In this document: positions 1 to 8,409 of the stretch, piece by piece | Position numbering within the stretch: the stretch's first letter is position 1 | Layout of the letters: each line of letters opens with the position of its first letter | NCBI GenBank assembly: GCA_016715765.1 | Contig: JADJZJ010000023.1 | Coordinates: forward strand, 1 to 64,000 | Length of the DNA: 64,000 nucleotides | Source of the DNA: Opitutaceae bacterium | GTDB lineage: Bacteria > Verrucomicrobiota > Verrucomicrobiia > Opitutales > Opitutaceae | Reading direction: 5' to 3' | Notes under the pieces: model-generated | Database searches by the model: none | Told to the model about the DNA's origin: nothing | The model's input: only the letters and a program-made list of their open reading frames with translations | Translations under genes and position numbers: made by a program

Positions 1-14
1 TCCCAATACGCACC

Positions 15-827
15 TTAAGAGTCGATGATTTCCACGTTCATTACGTGGTCTGTCCAGCACCGCCATGTGACATAATCACGCACGCTTTCCCCCATCAATT
101 CGACCAAGACTCGGTAGAACATCTCCTGCACCACCTGCTCCATCACCTTGTCGTTAATGATCGCCTTCGCGCCAAAGCCGAAATTCATTACATTCACCTT
201 GCTCACATCCTGCTTTGCGAAGCCCGAGCGGTAAGTGCCTACGTGCAGGGTTCGCCCGTCTGTCGAACGAAAGCTGACCGTCAATTCCATGATGAGTCGC
301 GGAGAGGCCCAGTATTTCCGCCGGTATTCGCGGTCCTCCCAGGGTTCCTTTGACCACTGCTTGATGAGTTCGGGACGGTGAAACCAGGATTCGTCCCCAA
401 AGCGGCACTGGTCGATTTTTGCGGTGATGACGACCCCGGCAGGTGCTCCGGCAGGAGGCGGTCCCAAGGCCACACCCGCGGGGAACGCCCGCCCCATCAC
501 CAGCAGGGCCGCGGTGCGTGTGGCTGCGCCCATTTCCGTTTCCACCTCCCGATGGACCCACCCCGAGGTGTTCATCATACAACGGTAGACCCATACACGG
601 TCCTGGGGATTTTCCACGAGCCAAGCCGGACCGGTCAGCTTGGGCAAAGATCCAGTCTCCATCTTCTCCATCAGCGCGGCATCGGATCGGATCTGCACAA
701 GGTGACGCTCGCGCCACCACGGACTTTTTTCCTCTGTCATGCCGGGAGGTCGGGGCGGCGCGGAGCATCCGGCGAAATACAGTCCCACAAGGCAGGTCGC
801 CACGATCATGTGTGCGGGCTTTGTCAT
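15..827 (-). CDS. Putative lipoprotein, unknown function
   Basis: This is an exported lipoprotein of about 270 residues. From the ATG at 827 the protein begins with a short positive n-region and a hydrophobic stretch ending in the lipobox FAGC near residue 20, followed by a Pro-rich linker. The remainder is soluble, has no domain I recognise, and is rich in Trp and Arg. An in-frame extension to 950 exists but would bury the signal peptide, so I reject it. The start overlaps the stop of the upstream PEGA lipoprotein in an ATGA arrangement, so the two genes are probably translationally coupled and may work in the same envelope process. The lipoprotein call is sound; the function is unknown. Confidence 0.75.
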   Translation of the reverse strand: MTKPAHMIVATCLVGLYFAGCSAPPRPPGMTEEKSPWWRERHLVQIRSDAALMEKMETGSLPKLTGPAWLVENPQDRVWVYRCMMNTSGWVHREVETEMGAATRTAALLVMGRAFPAGVALGPPPAGAPAGVVITAKIDQCRFGDESWFHRPELIKQWSKEPWEDREYRRKYWASPRLIMELTVSFRSTDGRTLHVGTYRSGFAKQDVSKVNVMNFGFGAKAIINDKVMEQVVQEMFYRVLVELMGESVRDYVTWRCWTDHVMNVEIIDS

Positions 828-1348
828 GGCGGGCGGGAGGGCTCGCCGACCGGCGCGGCCATCCGCTGCAACTTGAAAACAACCGGGCCTTTGTGGTGAA
901 CATACAGGCTGCCAGAATGCGCGTCGAAGGCGAGGCCGGTCACAACCCAAAGGCCAGCCACCCCCCAGAAGACCGGTACTACCGCTCCCGCTGCCAGCGG
1001 CCCCGCGGAGGCAACCTGGCCGGCGGCCCCGCCTCCGACCAAAGCACCCGTGACAGCCCTCTGCTCGGTGGCCTTGCTCGGCATCAGGCTGACCCTGGGC
1101 TTCAACTCAGCGCTCATCGTCACATACCCTTCGAGTGAGACCGTGATGCCGATTGGCTCCTTGCGCACCACCTCGAAGGAGGCTGGCGTCCGACCAGTGC
1201 AACCATTGCTCAGGCGGACAGTCGCCCCCGTGGGATCGGAGTGAATTACCAGCTCCTCTGAGCGAGGCTTGCTTGCACTGACGCACCCGGCAAGCAGCAT
1301 CATGGTCACCACAACGCACGCGGACGATCCCTGCCCAATCCTGCGCAT
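824..1348 (-). CDS. PEGA-domain lipoprotein
   Basis: The 174-residue protein starts with a signal peptide ending in the lipobox LLAGC (Cys about residue 22). Residues 35-75 fit a PEGA domain: a 'DPTGATV' strand, a short Gly/Thr turn and a 'LEGY' end, as in surface or wall-associated proteins. After this comes a Gly/Ala-rich hydrophobic stretch (about 100-145) that could contact the membrane. It is the first gene of a two-gene unit and its TGA overlaps the ATG of the following lipoprotein. Exact role unknown; PEGA domains are usually structural or carbohydrate-facing. Confidence 0.75.
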   Translation of the reverse strand: MRRIGQGSSACVVVTMMLLAGCVSASKPRSEELVIHSDPTGATVRLSNGCTGRTPASFEVVRKEPIGITVSLEGYVTMSAELKPRVSLMPSKATEQRAVTGALVGGGAAGQVASAGPLAAGAVVPVFWGVAGLWVVTGLAFDAHSGSLYVHHKGPVVFKLQRMAAPVGEPSRPP

Positions 1349-1558
1349 GTACCATTGTAGTCTTCCTCTTCACGGTTTGGCTACGCATTGATTGCTTTTT
1401 TGGGCAAACGCTCTGTCGCAGTCGCTGCCATGTAGCCTGGCATTTCGGCGCTGAAAACGTTTCTCCTCCCGCCACTAGCCACTGACGTGGAAATAGGTCC
1501 GACTAAACCGGGATCCTTAACCTCTGCAGCATTCCGTCCTAATGTCGCATTTAGACGC

Positions 1559-1590
1559 GAAAAGACCCCCTGTGTCGCCACAGGGGGTCT
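1559..1590 (-). terminator. Rho-independent terminator after tRNA-Gly
   Basis: A perfect 12-bp stem (1563-1574 with 1579-1590) closes a 4-nt loop. On the minus strand it is followed by a short T-run from 1563 to 1560. It lies 10 nt downstream of the tRNA-Gly CCA end. The T-run is short, so efficiency is uncertain. Confidence 0.7.
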
Positions 1591-1599
1591 AGTCTTAAA

Positions 1600-1675
<76 letters not shown>

Positions 1676-1730
1676 AGAGCAGGGTGCTAGGAGTAGGCCC
1701 TGAACCGGCTTCGTCAACAGCTATTTTCCA

Positions 1731-2630
1731 TCACGGCTCGAGATCGAAAATCTGCTGCTCGCGCACGGCCCCGGGCAGGGGCATGAGCCCGGCCTGACTG
1801 CACTTATGCGCGATCTCCCGCCCGAGCAGATGGCGCAACAAAGGCAACAGCCGGGGTGCATCGCTCCGGCGGAAAACGAGGCAGACAGGCCACCGGAGGG
1901 CATAATCGCCGCGATGCACGTTCTCCGGCGTGGGCGCAACGGCCGGTTCCTGCTCGGTCCGGGCGATCGCAAGGAATTTCAAACCACTGCCGGCCGGCGG
2001 CGGGACCGGGGCCAGCGCAATGCCGCCCGCCCTGGCCTGCGTCAGATCGTCGAGGAGGGCCTCCATGCTTTCGCTGCGGACCACGGCGGGCTGGTAGTCC
2101 CGGTCATGGAGCACCAGGTGACGGAACAACGCGGCCGACAATCCGCCCCCGGCGTCACACACCCGGGGCATGACCGCCCGCGCGTTCCACTCACCGGAGA
2201 GGCCAAGTTCGCCCCAACGCCCGACGTGACCGGCCCCGCCCCCGCCGAATATCCCCGCCAGGCGCGGCCATGACAGGTGTTCGAGCGGCAGGGCTTCCGC
2301 CACGAGGACGAAGGTGACATGATAGGCCAGCGGCAGGCAGACAAACGGTTCCGCCGGCCGGGTCGCACCGGGCGGAAGGGCGAGCACACCCAGATCCGCG
2401 TGTCCGTCCTGCAATTGGAGCCAGCCGGGATGGCTGCCGGCAAAGTCGGTGGTGAGACCGGTGCCGGTGCGGCGGACGAAATCTTGCAGTGAAGCGGAGA
2501 GACCGGGGCCGAGCAGGTCGCTGCCGACGAGCCGGATTTCGGCGCGGGCGGAGATGACCGACGCAAGAAAACATAGCATCAGTCCAGTCGGGCAGCGGCC
2601 TGGGGTACGATTGTTGAACAGCATACCCAA
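1731..2630 (-). CDS. PstS-like periplasmic substrate-binding protein
   Basis: A 299-residue exported protein. A hydrophobic signal segment (about residues 16-27) ends in an A-R-A cleavage site. The mature start 'IRLVGSDLLGPGLSASLQDF' resembles the first strand and ligand loop of PBP-like (phosphate ABC transporter type) binding domains. The later 'LAGIFGG' and 'W' motif and the penultimate 'LRHLLG' segment fit the same fold. No permease or ATPase genes are nearby, so it may be an orphan binding protein. The start at 2630 leaves a normal n-region; Met at 2624 is also possible. The ligand cannot be inferred. Confidence 0.65.
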   Translation of the reverse strand: MGMLFNNRTPGRCPTGLMLCFLASVISARAEIRLVGSDLLGPGLSASLQDFVRRTGTGLTTDFAGSHPGWLQLQDGHADLGVLALPPGATRPAEPFVCLPLAYHVTFVLVAEALPLEHLSWPRLAGIFGGGGAGHVGRWGELGLSGEWNARAVMPRVCDAGGGLSAALFRHLVLHDRDYQPAVVRSESMEALLDDLTQARAGGIALAPVPPPAGSGLKFLAIARTEQEPAVAPTPENVHRGDYALRWPVCLVFRRSDAPRLLPLLRHLLGREIAHKCSQAGLMPLPGAVREQQIFDLEP

Positions 2631-2963
2631 TAAGACGCTCCACCCTGCGGTTTCCCCTACCGATGGACGATGATTCGTGCCGGATGTTTAACGCGGAGGG
2701 CGCGGAGAGCGCGGAGGTGGTGGCTGGGCATACCTGGGAGCGCGGGCGGCCCGCCCGCATTTGGGATGAGGTGCGGACGGGCCGTCCGCGCTCCCAGGGG
2801 CTCGATCAAACGTGGTCGTATGCTTTATCGTACTCGAAAGCATGTGGGTCCTCGTGAGATTGCGACCGAGGGCGGTCGCGCTCCCAGGGGAGGCAGTCAC
2901 TCCGCGTTCTCCGCGTTCTCCGCGTTCAAACCCTTTGAACCAATACCCACCCGCTCCCCAACC
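2631..2963 (-). repeat. Intergenic palindromic repeat block
   Basis: There is no gene here. The gap holds an inverted pair of a GC-rich element (2734-2797) whose ends read CTGGGAGCGCGGGCGG and its complement. A second related hairpin with core GCGACCGAGGGCGGTCGC lies at 2859-2887. The gap is flanked by short tandem units of CGCGGAG/CTCCGCG at 2694-2717 and 2905-2930, in opposite orientation. Similar elements recur at 11682-11710 and 49146-49204. Confidence 0.8.
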
Positions 2964-5135
2964 TCAGCCCTTGCGGTCGCGGGGGTCGGGTTCGCGGAGG
3001 TCGAGGCGGTCGGCCGGTGCGGGGTCCTGGCCTGGCTTCGCCGCACTGCGGCGGGGTTTCTTGCCGCTCTCGTGGTAATACGAATAATTGTGCGTGTAGT
3101 AACCGTAGTCCTCGCCGCTGCCGTTGGGCACCTGGTTGAGCACGACGCCGAGGAGCGGGGTCTTGATCGCGTCCACGATCTGCTGCGCGCGAAGCACCAT
3201 GCTCTGGGGGTTGCGGCGGTGCTGGATCAAAAGCACGGCGCCATCCACCACGCTGGCCAGGACGGAGGCGTCGCTCACGCCGATGATCGGGGGCGAATCA
3301 AAGATGATCTTGTCGTAGCGACCGCGCAGGCCGGCGAGGAGTTCGCGGAGGCGGTTGACGTAGAGCAGGCTGAGCGAAAAGCCGCCGGCCCCGCCGCTGG
3401 GGATGAAGTCGAGACCGGGGGCGATGGCGCGCTGCAGGACCTCGTCCAATGACTTGGTGCCCATCAGCAGGTCGCTGAGACCCGGCTCCTTCGGCCGGTG
3501 CGCGAGGCGGTGCTGGGTGGGCCGGCGCAAATCGGAATCGATGAGAAGGATCTTCTCGCCGGCGCCGGCCATGAGGCGCGTGAGGCGGTGCAGCGTGGTG
3601 GACTTGCCCTCGCCGGGTCCGGCGGAAAAGAGGACGAACGCGTTCCCCTGTCCGGGCTTGAGGGCGAGGTTCAGGTTGGTGTGCAACACCCGGAACGGCT
3701 CCTGCCCGGCCGGATCGGGGTCCTCGTGGTCGGAAGGCGCGAGATGGAAGGGGATGACGCCGAGCACGGGGAGCTTCAGCCGGGTCTCGACGTCGGCGAC
3801 GTTGCGGAAGCTGGTGTCGAAATACTCCATGAGGACGGCGACGCCGACGCCGAAGATGAGGCCGAAAACGACGGCGAACCCGATGTTGAGCGGCCAGCTG
3901 GGCTTGCTCGGACGGCGGGCGGGTTCGGCGGTGTTGAGGATCTCGATGGTCTTCTTGGGCACCTGGAAATCGATTTCGCGCTGGCGCAGCGTGAGCTTGA
4001 GGGTGGTCAGCAGGCGGGTCTCGTCGTCCAGCTTCTGCGCGGCCTCCTCGAAGGGGCGCATGCGGTCGCGGGCGGAGAGGATCTGGTCGACCTTGGCCTG
4101 CGCGAGCTGCTTGCGGAGCTCGGCCACGCGGGACTCGGCCTCGTTGTAGGTGATTTCCAGCGAACTCTCGTAGCCGCGCAGCAGGGCCTCGAGCTGCTCG
4201 CGCATCTTCAGGCGGTTCTCGGCGGCGGCGATCAGCTCGGGGTGCGCCTCGCCGAGGCGGCCCTTGAGGCGCGTGAGGGTCTGGTCGGCGACGAGGTAGG
4301 CCTGCAGGAGGTTCTGGATGTTGCTGTCCTGGATGAGCTCGGAATTCACGAGGCTCAGGCGGTCCTCGACCGGGATGCTCTTGAAGCGCTCCCAGCGGGT
4401 CTTGCGGCCGATGGCGTCGACGCTGAGCGCGATGAGCGAGTTCTGCATCTGCCGCAGGGTCTCGATCTCCATGTCGCTGTAGCGGGCGTTGAGGTCGACG
4501 CCGGAGATGTTCAGGTCCTTGCGGAGCTTTTCGACGATGTCGCGCTGGGCGGTGACGATGCTCTCCTGGGCCAGCAGTTCCTGCTTGAGCTGGGCCATGC
4601 CCTCGCGCTGGCCGGAGGTGGCGAGGGCGATGCGGTCCTCGGAATAGACGCGGGCGATCTCATTGGCGATGAGGGCGGCCAGGCCGGCATCCTGGGCGTA
4701 GACATTGAGCTCGATCAGGGAGGAGGCGCGCGGCGACTCGACGCGGAGCATCTTGTCGACGAGGTACTGGTAGGTGATGGCGTTGGGCAGCGAGCCGGTG
4801 ACGCCGAGGATGCGGGCGAGCCGGGTGTTGAGCTCGAGGTTCGCGATGACGGGGTAGATGATTTTCTCCGACTGGATGATGCGAAACTGGTCCTGCAGGA
4901 AATACGGGTCGTAGTAGTTGGAGGTCTGGGTCTGGAAGAGCTTCACCTCGCTCTCGGGCTTCTCGACGCGGATTTTGGTGGTGGCGAGATACCAGCGGGG
5001 CAGAAAGGCGGTGACGATCAGGGTGGTCACCAGGACCAGGGCGAGCACGAGGGCGATCAGCGACTTGCGCAGCCGGAGGATCTGGAGGAAATCAGAAAGC
5101 GAAGCCTGTTCTTTGCTGGCGGTGGTGGCTGCCAT
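2964..5135 (-). CDS. Wzc-like polysaccharide co-polymerase and tyrosine autokinase
   Basis: An inner-membrane protein of 723 residues that controls chain length or export of exopolysaccharide. An N-terminal Wzz-type domain has transmembrane helix 1 at about residues 26-46. A long coiled-coil periplasmic part (about 170-390) follows, then helix 2 at about 415-437. The cytoplasmic BY-kinase domain has Walker A GPGEGKST (506-513), Walker A' ILLIDSD (529-535) and Walker B IIFDSPP (610-616). The C-terminal tail contains a Tyr cluster (677-687), the usual autophosphorylation site. Kinase and membrane parts are fused, as in proteobacterial Wzc. It is the last gene of the minus-strand EPS cluster and is separated from the porin by 245 bp carrying a hexamer repeat. 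Confidence 0.93.
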   Translation of the reverse strand: MAATTASKEQASLSDFLQILRLRKSLIALVLALVLVTTLIVTAFLPRWYLATTKIRVEKPESEVKLFQTQTSNYYDPYFLQDQFRIIQSEKIIYPVIANLELNTRLARILGVTGSLPNAITYQYLVDKMLRVESPRASSLIELNVYAQDAGLAALIANEIARVYSEDRIALATSGQREGMAQLKQELLAQESIVTAQRDIVEKLRKDLNISGVDLNARYSDMEIETLRQMQNSLIALSVDAIGRKTRWERFKSIPVEDRLSLVNSELIQDSNIQNLLQAYLVADQTLTRLKGRLGEAHPELIAAAENRLKMREQLEALLRGYESSLEITYNEAESRVAELRKQLAQAKVDQILSARDRMRPFEEAAQKLDDETRLLTTLKLTLRQREIDFQVPKKTIEILNTAEPARRPSKPSWPLNIGFAVVFGLIFGVGVAVLMEYFDTSFRNVADVETRLKLPVLGVIPFHLAPSDHEDPDPAGQEPFRVLHTNLNLALKPGQGNAFVLFSAGPGEGKSTTLHRLTRLMAGAGEKILLIDSDLRRPTQHRLAHRPKEPGLSDLLMGTKSLDEVLQRAIAPGLDFIPSGGAGGFSLSLLYVNRLRELLAGLRGRYDKIIFDSPPIIGVSDASVLASVVDGAVLLIQHRRNPQSMVLRAQQIVDAIKTPLLGVVLNQVPNGSGEDYGYYTHNYSYYHESGKKPRRSAAKPGQDPAPADRLDLREPDPRDRKG

Positions 5136-5230
5136 GGAGTGCCGCCAGCGAACTTGCCACGGCGGTGGTCAGCAAGCTCATAGTGCCTTCCTTCGCCGAG
5201 GCTTCGGAAGGCTCGGCCCTCCGGGGCCCG

Positions 5231-5259
5231 ATTCTTTCTCTTTCTCTTTCTCTTTCTCC
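5231..5259 (-). repeat. TTTCTC hexamer tandem repeat
   Basis: About four and a half copies of TTTCTC (plus strand) lie in the gap between the porin and the Wzc-like gene, about 100 bp upstream of the latter's start. Shorter, degenerate relatives occur near 11645-11660 and 14825. It could be a slippage-prone spacer; no functional evidence. Confidence 0.7.
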
Positions 5260-5292
5260 TGCCTCGGGGTTTGGCGGGAGGTGAATCCGGCG

Positions 5293-5314
5293 TGGACCAA
5301 GGTCCAGCCCTACA
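5293..5314 (-). repeat. GTAG-REP element (GGACCAAGGTCC family), single copy
   Basis: The palindrome GGACCAAGGTCC is followed by AGCCCTACA, so the element reads TGTAGGG then hairpin on the minus strand. The same family is found at 18713-18734, 25678-25761 and 46540-46622. Confidence 0.8.
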
Positions 5315-5380
5315 TTGGCCGGAGGCAGACCCTCGGACTTTCGACTCCTCGATTTCCGGGACGTAGCCGCCAGACGCTGC

Positions 5381-6553
5381 TCAGAACGAATACACCGCGC
5401 TGATGCCGTAGCGGGTGCGCTTCAGCTCGCGCGCGCTGTCGTCGGACTTCACGCGGTCGTTGTCGAAGGTTGCCGATACGGTCCAGTGCTGGGTCGGGAG
5501 GTAGGAGAGCGCCATGCCGAAACGGGTGGTCTTGTCATCCACGTCCACCTGGCCGGGGCGTCCGAGGAGGGTGGACGGCTCGTAGGTGAGCGAGGTCGAG
5601 GCCACGATCAGCGCGCTGACCGCGTGCTGCAGGTTCACGAAGAAGCGGTTGACCTGGGTGTCGGTGAACTGGGCGACGTTGGAGGCCTCCTCGAGGGTGT
5701 GCACATAGCCGGCGGTGAGGTAGGACCGCTCGGCGTAGTCGTACTTGCACGACAGCTCGAGGTAGGGCGCGTCCTCGTCACCGGCGCCGTCGCGGGTGCG
5801 CCATTCGTAGCCGAGGCGGCCGGAGGCGGTCATCTTGCTGGCCACGTTGTAGTCGAAACCGCCGATGAGGAAATTGGACTGCTTGTCCTTGTTGCCGCCG
5901 GCGGTGCGGTAGTTCACGTCCTGGCGCCGGTATTCGCCGATCGCCTTGAGCTCGGGCACAACATCATAGCTGATGGCCAGGCCGTAGAGATTCTCGGTGC
6001 GGTCCAGGCTGTCGCCCAGCGTCGAGTTGTCGTAGCGGTAGTTGATCGTGCGCGCCTTGAGCGTGGCGTTGGTCTGCTCGTTGAGGTTGGTCACCAGCCG
6101 GCCGTCGAGCTGGTTGCGCTTGAAGGACTGGTCGGTGTTGACCGGGATGCCGGCGAGGAGGGCCTCGGGATTCTTGGCGATGGTGTAGTTGTCGCTGACG
6201 TCGATGTTGGTCGCGTCGCTGAAGGCATGCGCCACGCGCACGTTGAAATCATGACTGTCGAGCGTCTTGTCGCCGGGACGATCCTGGAACTGGTCGATTG
6301 TCAGCCGGTACGAGGCGGAGAAGAACGTCTGATCGGTGAGCGACGAGTTGAACTTGACCGTGGGTTCGAAGGTAAAAAGGGAGCTGCTGATGGCGGAATT
6401 GGCAGCGCCGAAGATGTTGCTGTCGTGGGAGAAACCCGCCTTGACGGAGGCGGACAACTCCTTGCCCTGCTCCTGTTCCGGGATGGGTGCGTACACAGCC
6501 ATGGCCGCGGATGCCGTCAAAACGGCGAGGGGTAGGTAGCGGTGTGTTTTCAT
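5381..6553 (-). CDS. Outer-membrane beta-barrel porin of the EPS cluster
   Basis: Starting at the ATG at 6553, the 390-residue protein has a signal peptide ('LAVLTASAAMAVYA'). It is then almost entirely alternating amphipathic strands with Tyr/Asn/Asp-rich turns, ending in 'ISAVYSF', a C-terminal aromatic typical of BAM-inserted barrels. Size and location match the beta-barrel porin 2/EpsL-like proteins that accompany exopolysaccharide synthesis. The in-frame extension to 6676 lies upstream of the signal peptide and is rejected. It sits 49 bp after the membrane protein gene and upstream of the Wzc-like kinase, and probably forms the outer-membrane route for the polymer. The specific family is an inference. 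Confidence 0.8.
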   Translation of the reverse strand: MKTHRYLPLAVLTASAAMAVYAPIPEQEQGKELSASVKAGFSHDSNIFGAANSAISSSLFTFEPTVKFNSSLTDQTFFSASYRLTIDQFQDRPGDKTLDSHDFNVRVAHAFSDATNIDVSDNYTIAKNPEALLAGIPVNTDQSFKRNQLDGRLVTNLNEQTNATLKARTINYRYDNSTLGDSLDRTENLYGLAISYDVVPELKAIGEYRRQDVNYRTAGGNKDKQSNFLIGGFDYNVASKMTASGRLGYEWRTRDGAGDEDAPYLELSCKYDYAERSYLTAGYVHTLEEASNVAQFTDTQVNRFFVNLQHAVSALIVASTSLTYEPSTLLGRPGQVDVDDKTTRFGMALSYLPTQHWTVSATFDNDRVKSDDSARELKRTRYGISAVYSF

Positions 6554-6602
6554 AAGCTGAAGACCGGCTGCAAGCTGTGAACCAAGGAGGTGCCCAAGGC
6601 AA

Positions 6603-8399
6603 TTATTTTCCCCTTGGCCGGGGGAGGGACGGATTGAACAGGATGTAGAGATTGTCGCTGAGCCGCTGGGGCGCATTGAGGGGGAAATCCGCCGGCACCA
6701 CCCCCTTGGCGAGCCCGGAATAGATGCGGCTCCATTCCCCGAACCGCTCGGTGCCCATGCCGCGGGAATTGATCGCGCTCGCCTGGCTCACCGCGAGATC
6801 GGCGAAGAATGGCCGCTCCAGGCTGTGGGGCGTAAGGAGCAGCAGACCCAGGTTTTGCTCCAGCGTGATGGCGTAGAAATCCCGCAGCCGGTCCGGCTGC
6901 GCCCAGGCCCGCTGGTCGCCATACCAGGCCGCGCCCGCCGGCACGTCGGCCATGACCGCATAGCGGCCCGCGGCCTCCCGGCGCACCAATTCATCGCGCA
7001 AGCCCTGAAAAAGTCCCGGGAAGTAAGGGGGATAATGGAAATGCAGCCGGCGCGGCTCCAGGACGTCGTGCAGGAGCGGCACCGCGTGCAGCAGCAGGAG
7101 GGCCGCGGCCGCCGCGCGCGGCCAGGCGGCCAGCGTGGGATTGCTGCCCACCACGAGGAAGAAGAACGCCGCGCCGAAAATGATCATGAGGGGCGCCAGA
7201 TAATAGACGGGCAGGCGCTCGCTGGCCCCGGAATTGCACACGGCCTGGGCCAGAATCAGCACCCCCAGCGCGACAGTGAAGACCCAGCGCATCCGGTCCA
7301 CAGCGGCCTGGCGGAAAGCGTAGAGCCAGCCGGTCACAAAGAACGCGGCGAACCACATCGCCCCGCCGGCCCAGATCCGGGAGGTGACCGTTTCCTGCAG
7401 CGCGGTCAGGGTCTTGTTGCCGAGTTTCTTGAGATCAATGTCCGGGCCGTCCGCCGACAGGGTGGCCGTCACGCGCGCGGGCTCGGCCGTGGAGTCGCCG
7501 GCCTTGAGCGCCACGTTCTGCGCCGCGAGCGCCACGGGATGCCCGGCCAGCGCCACGTTGCGCACCATCCACGGACCCGTCACGACGGCAAACAGCAGCG
7601 CCACCAAACCGAGGGCGGGCCAGCGCCGGTGGGCGGGAAACCGCCACGCCACGTACCCGAACGCCACCAACACGAGCGCACCCGCCGAGTATTCCGTGAG
7701 AAACATCAGGCCGCAGACCGCGCCGAGCGCCGCCGCCCAGGCCGGGGCGGAACGCCGCGCCTGCGCGAGGGCCTGCTCCAGTTCCCACCAGAGGCGGAAG
7801 GCGGCCAGGGCCAGCACCATGAGCAGCGGCAGGCCGTTGACCGCCACGGTGTGCCGCCACAGCGGCATCGAAAGCATGAGCGCCAGCGCCGCCACCCACC
7901 CCACCCTCGGCTCGAACAGCCGGCGGCCGAGGTCGTAGGTCAGCCAGGCCGCCACCCAGAGCAAAATGAGATTGAGCCCGAGCAGGAAATAATCGGCGGC
8001 AAACCCGTCCGGCGGCACCGGGGCCTTGCTGAAGAGGCCGGCACGCACGCCCTCGGGCAGCACGCGCAGGCCCGCCGCGATGACCAGCGAGTATAGCGGG
8101 GCCTGGTGCAGTTCGGGCAGGGCGTGCTGCGGATCAAAATCCCGGCCGCGCGCCGCCAGCACCGCCACGGTCTGCGGGTAGTTGACCTGCGTCGTGAACC
8201 CCTCGCCGCGGGCCAGCTGCCGGCCGACGTCCGCCTGGAGCAGCACGGCCTCGCTGGACGGACCGTGAAACTGCTTCCACGCGACCAGCAGGGAAAGCGC
8301 CAGGCCGCCGACCAGGACGGCCGCGAGGCGGACCCAGCGGGCGCCCTCGCCCATCTCCAGCCAGTGAATCCACTCCTGGGCGGTGCGTGGGAATTTCAT
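6603..8399 (-). CDS. GT-C type (family 39-like) membrane glycosyltransferase
   Basis: A 598-residue polytopic membrane protein. Transmembrane helix 1 (about residues 24-42) is followed by a periplasmic loop containing 'LHQAPLYSLVIA', which fits the substrate loop of ArnT/PMT-type GT-C enzymes. Roughly ten further helices and a soluble C-terminal part (about 460-598) follow. Such enzymes move sugars from polyprenyl-phosphate donors to lipids or polymers in the periplasm. It starts 10 bp after the NtrC-type regulator and precedes the porin, so it is probably co-transcribed with the EPS genes. Donor and acceptor are unknown. Confidence 0.7.
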   Translation of the reverse strand: MKFPRTAQEWIHWLEMGEGARWVRLAAVLVGGLALSLLVAWKQFHGPSSEAVLLQADVGRQLARGEGFTTQVNYPQTVAVLAARGRDFDPQHALPELHQAPLYSLVIAAGLRVLPEGVRAGLFSKAPVPPDGFAADYFLLGLNLILLWVAAWLTYDLGRRLFEPRVGWVAALALMLSMPLWRHTVAVNGLPLLMVLALAAFRLWWELEQALAQARRSAPAWAAALGAVCGLMFLTEYSAGALVLVAFGYVAWRFPAHRRWPALGLVALLFAVVTGPWMVRNVALAGHPVALAAQNVALKAGDSTAEPARVTATLSADGPDIDLKKLGNKTLTALQETVTSRIWAGGAMWFAAFFVTGWLYAFRQAAVDRMRWVFTVALGVLILAQAVCNSGASERLPVYYLAPLMIIFGAAFFFLVVGSNPTLAAWPRAAAAALLLLHAVPLLHDVLEPRRLHFHYPPYFPGLFQGLRDELVRREAAGRYAVMADVPAGAAWYGDQRAWAQPDRLRDFYAITLEQNLGLLLLTPHSLERPFFADLAVSQASAINSRGMGTERFGEWSRIYSGLAKGVVPADFPLNAPQRLSDNLYILFNPSLPRPRGK

Positions 8400-8409
8400 C
8401 GCGGTGCGT

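Noticed and set aside
45..353. 102-codon open frame on the plus strand
   Set aside because: It is antisense to the lipoprotein gene and has a His-rich, domain-free product.
3498..5183. 561-codon open frame on the plus strand
   Set aside because: It is antisense to the Wzc-like kinase, which has clear domains.
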